In this document: positions 62,661-64,000 of the stretch, in pieces | Layout: each line of letters opens with the position of its first letter | Position numbering within the stretch: the stretch's first letter is position 1 | NCBI RefSeq assembly: GCF_001540865.1 | Contig: NC_033622.1 | Coordinates: forward strand, 4,787,504-4,851,503 | Source: Ananas comosus | Lineage: Eukaryota > Streptophyta > Magnoliopsida > Poales > Bromeliaceae | DNA length: 64,000 nucleotides | Reading direction: 5' to 3' | Notes under the pieces: generated by a model | Database searches by the model: none | What the model was told of the DNA's origin: nothing | What the model saw: only the letters and a program-made list of their open reading frames with translations | Translations under genes and position numbers: made by a program

Positions 62661-64000
62661 CATCAAAGAAAGATCATTACCAATAAAGCGGAGAAAGGAG
62701 GAAAGCAATAGAACTGCTGCATATATAGTAGAAGACTACTCACATGAAGCTGAAGACTTCAGTCTGAAATATGTTACATCATAATGAATAATGATATCAC
62801 ATTGCAGTAACTGAGAAAAAAAATACTAAAACCAAGCAGCTGTACTCTTTCCCACATTAGCTTGTTCACGGGGTCATTAACCTGTATGAAGAGCTTTTAA
62901 AAGGGTGGTGACCAGTATAATTCAGGCTTCGTTGGCATATTCGGCAAAGAAAGCTCAAGAAGGATCAAGAGAAAACAAGACAACATATTGAAACCTAGTT
63001 GAGGAATGATAAGTTCAAGTAGCATCAAGGGCTAGAAGGTGAATGCTAATGGTAGCAGCATTATGATAAAAGTAGTCAAAGTTACTAAAGAAAAACTGAC
63101 AAAGAAGAAAAACGATAGAAGAATACAGAAGGTCAAAATTGAAGCTGATACAAGGAGTAAAAGAAAAGTAATACATTTATGTCGGTCTAAACAACAGAGA
63201 AGACAGAATGGAAAAGATACTAGGATAAACTAGAGGTATTTTGTTGGCTAATTCTTTAATGTCAGTAGTGTATGTTTCTGAGAAATTGACTAGGTGTTCA
63301 ACGGGATCTCCATTGGGATCTGAAATGCATAGGGCTGTTGACTAAGCTTCCTAACTAGATTCTTTTATTGAAACAATATAATGCTCAAAAAATGGAGACT
63401 AAATACGCCAATATGACTAATGAAAATGAGGTTAATTACAAAATTTAACTAAAACTTTTAGAATACTAATGAAAATGAGGTTAATTACAAAATTTTACTA
63501 AAACTTTTAGAAAAACTCAAAAAGGAATACTATAAAATTCAAGAAGTAATTGATTGAGCATAGAAACGACATGCTTAAACAAGGAGCTGAGAATAAAAAT
63601 GTAAAAAAGGATCCCCATATAATTTTAATTTTAAAGAAAGAGAATAGAAATTCCAGAGTGATTAGAAAGTAGGGTGTTCCCTTAAATAAATAACTCATTT
63701 AAGGCATGTATATGGCTGGCAGGCCATGAATGGCGGCAGCATGAGCAAATTCTGATCACAAATGTTTAAACTGAGTCCTTTCCCTCATTCTCTCTGATGT
63801 TAAATGAGCTTATTAAACCTATCTAACATAAAGTCACTTCACATCAACTATTCGCTAGTGAATAGTTTCGATAAATAAGATGAGATCAACAACATTACGA
63901 CTTAGAATGAAAAAGGACACTGAAGACTAGAGGTTTCAGGACAACCTCGTAAGCTTAAAGCATAGAGTACATAGGTTATAATAATACAGACGGACAAGAC
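62661..64000 (-). other. Upstream intron or promoter of the kinase gene; no other gene seen
   Basis: No glycine-rich-loop exon, repeat or second gene is recognised. A 40-bp phrase around AATGAAAATGAGGTTAATTAC is directly repeated (63418-63438 and 63470-63490). Confidence 0.4.

Noticed and set aside
62741..62760. A 20-nt mini-exon (minus strand) reading TEVFSF between ATTTCAG and GTGAGT
   Set aside because: It resembles the VFSL segment that starts PTI1-like kinase domains, but the glycine-rich loop that must follow is absent, so the match is too short to accept.

Overview
The window is repeat-rich nuclear DNA of a flowering plant. The visible plant genes (an HD2-type histone deacetylase, a PTI1-like receptor-cytoplasmic kinase and a PGG-domain membrane protein), Tekay/Del-like chromovirus retrotransposons and a BARE/Angela-like copia LTR make a monocot most likely. 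Pineapple or a relative is only a guess. There is no bacterial, organellar or CRISPR content. The sequence is a draft scaffold: N gaps lie at 26476-26762, 34354-34453 and 57303-58121, and single-N joins at 7595, 17059, 25800 and 28285.

Layout. 1-24260 is a graveyard of nested LTR retrotransposons: a solo copia LTR (657-2434), many LTRs and LTR fragments of one Ty3/gypsy superfamily on both strands, two broken gag genes (13197-13930 plus, 17324-18404 minus), and a solo LTR inserted inside an LTR of its own family (18931-21524 inside 18709-23710) with a clean GAGAC target duplication. 24428-25144 is the terminal exon of a PGG gene, followed by a MITE. 25801-28384 is a poorly joined contig region. 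28655-31772 is a decayed gag-pol cut off by another LTR; LTR sequence continues to the gap at 34354. 35385-36230 is an AT-rich block plus a MITE. 36479-40201 is a complete ten-exon HD2 histone deacetylase gene, the best gene in the window. 42163-49138 is a nearly full-length but stop-riddled Tekay-like element (5' LTR, PBS, gag-pol, chromodomain-like C-terminus, PPT) that has lost its 3' LTR. 49140-52798 is again stacked LTR pieces. 52799-60790 holds a family of long-TIR, Mutator-like non-autonomous elements in AT-rich DNA. 61402-62657 (minus) carries the kinase domain of a PTI1-like kinase whose 5' exons lie outside the window.

The host genes do not form a functional unit; they are islands among transposons. 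The most unusual signals are in the transposons. LTR lineages that align with one another elsewhere carry different, internally repeated GC-rich palindromes at the same place in U3, upstream of the TATA box, while an 8-bp CTCCGGAG palindrome and a GGGAACT...AGTTCTCAC hairpin stay constant. The Mutator-like elements likewise keep a fixed subterminal box but carry a different terminal hairpin in each member. In the HD2 gene one intron carries minor-spliceosome (U12) signals.
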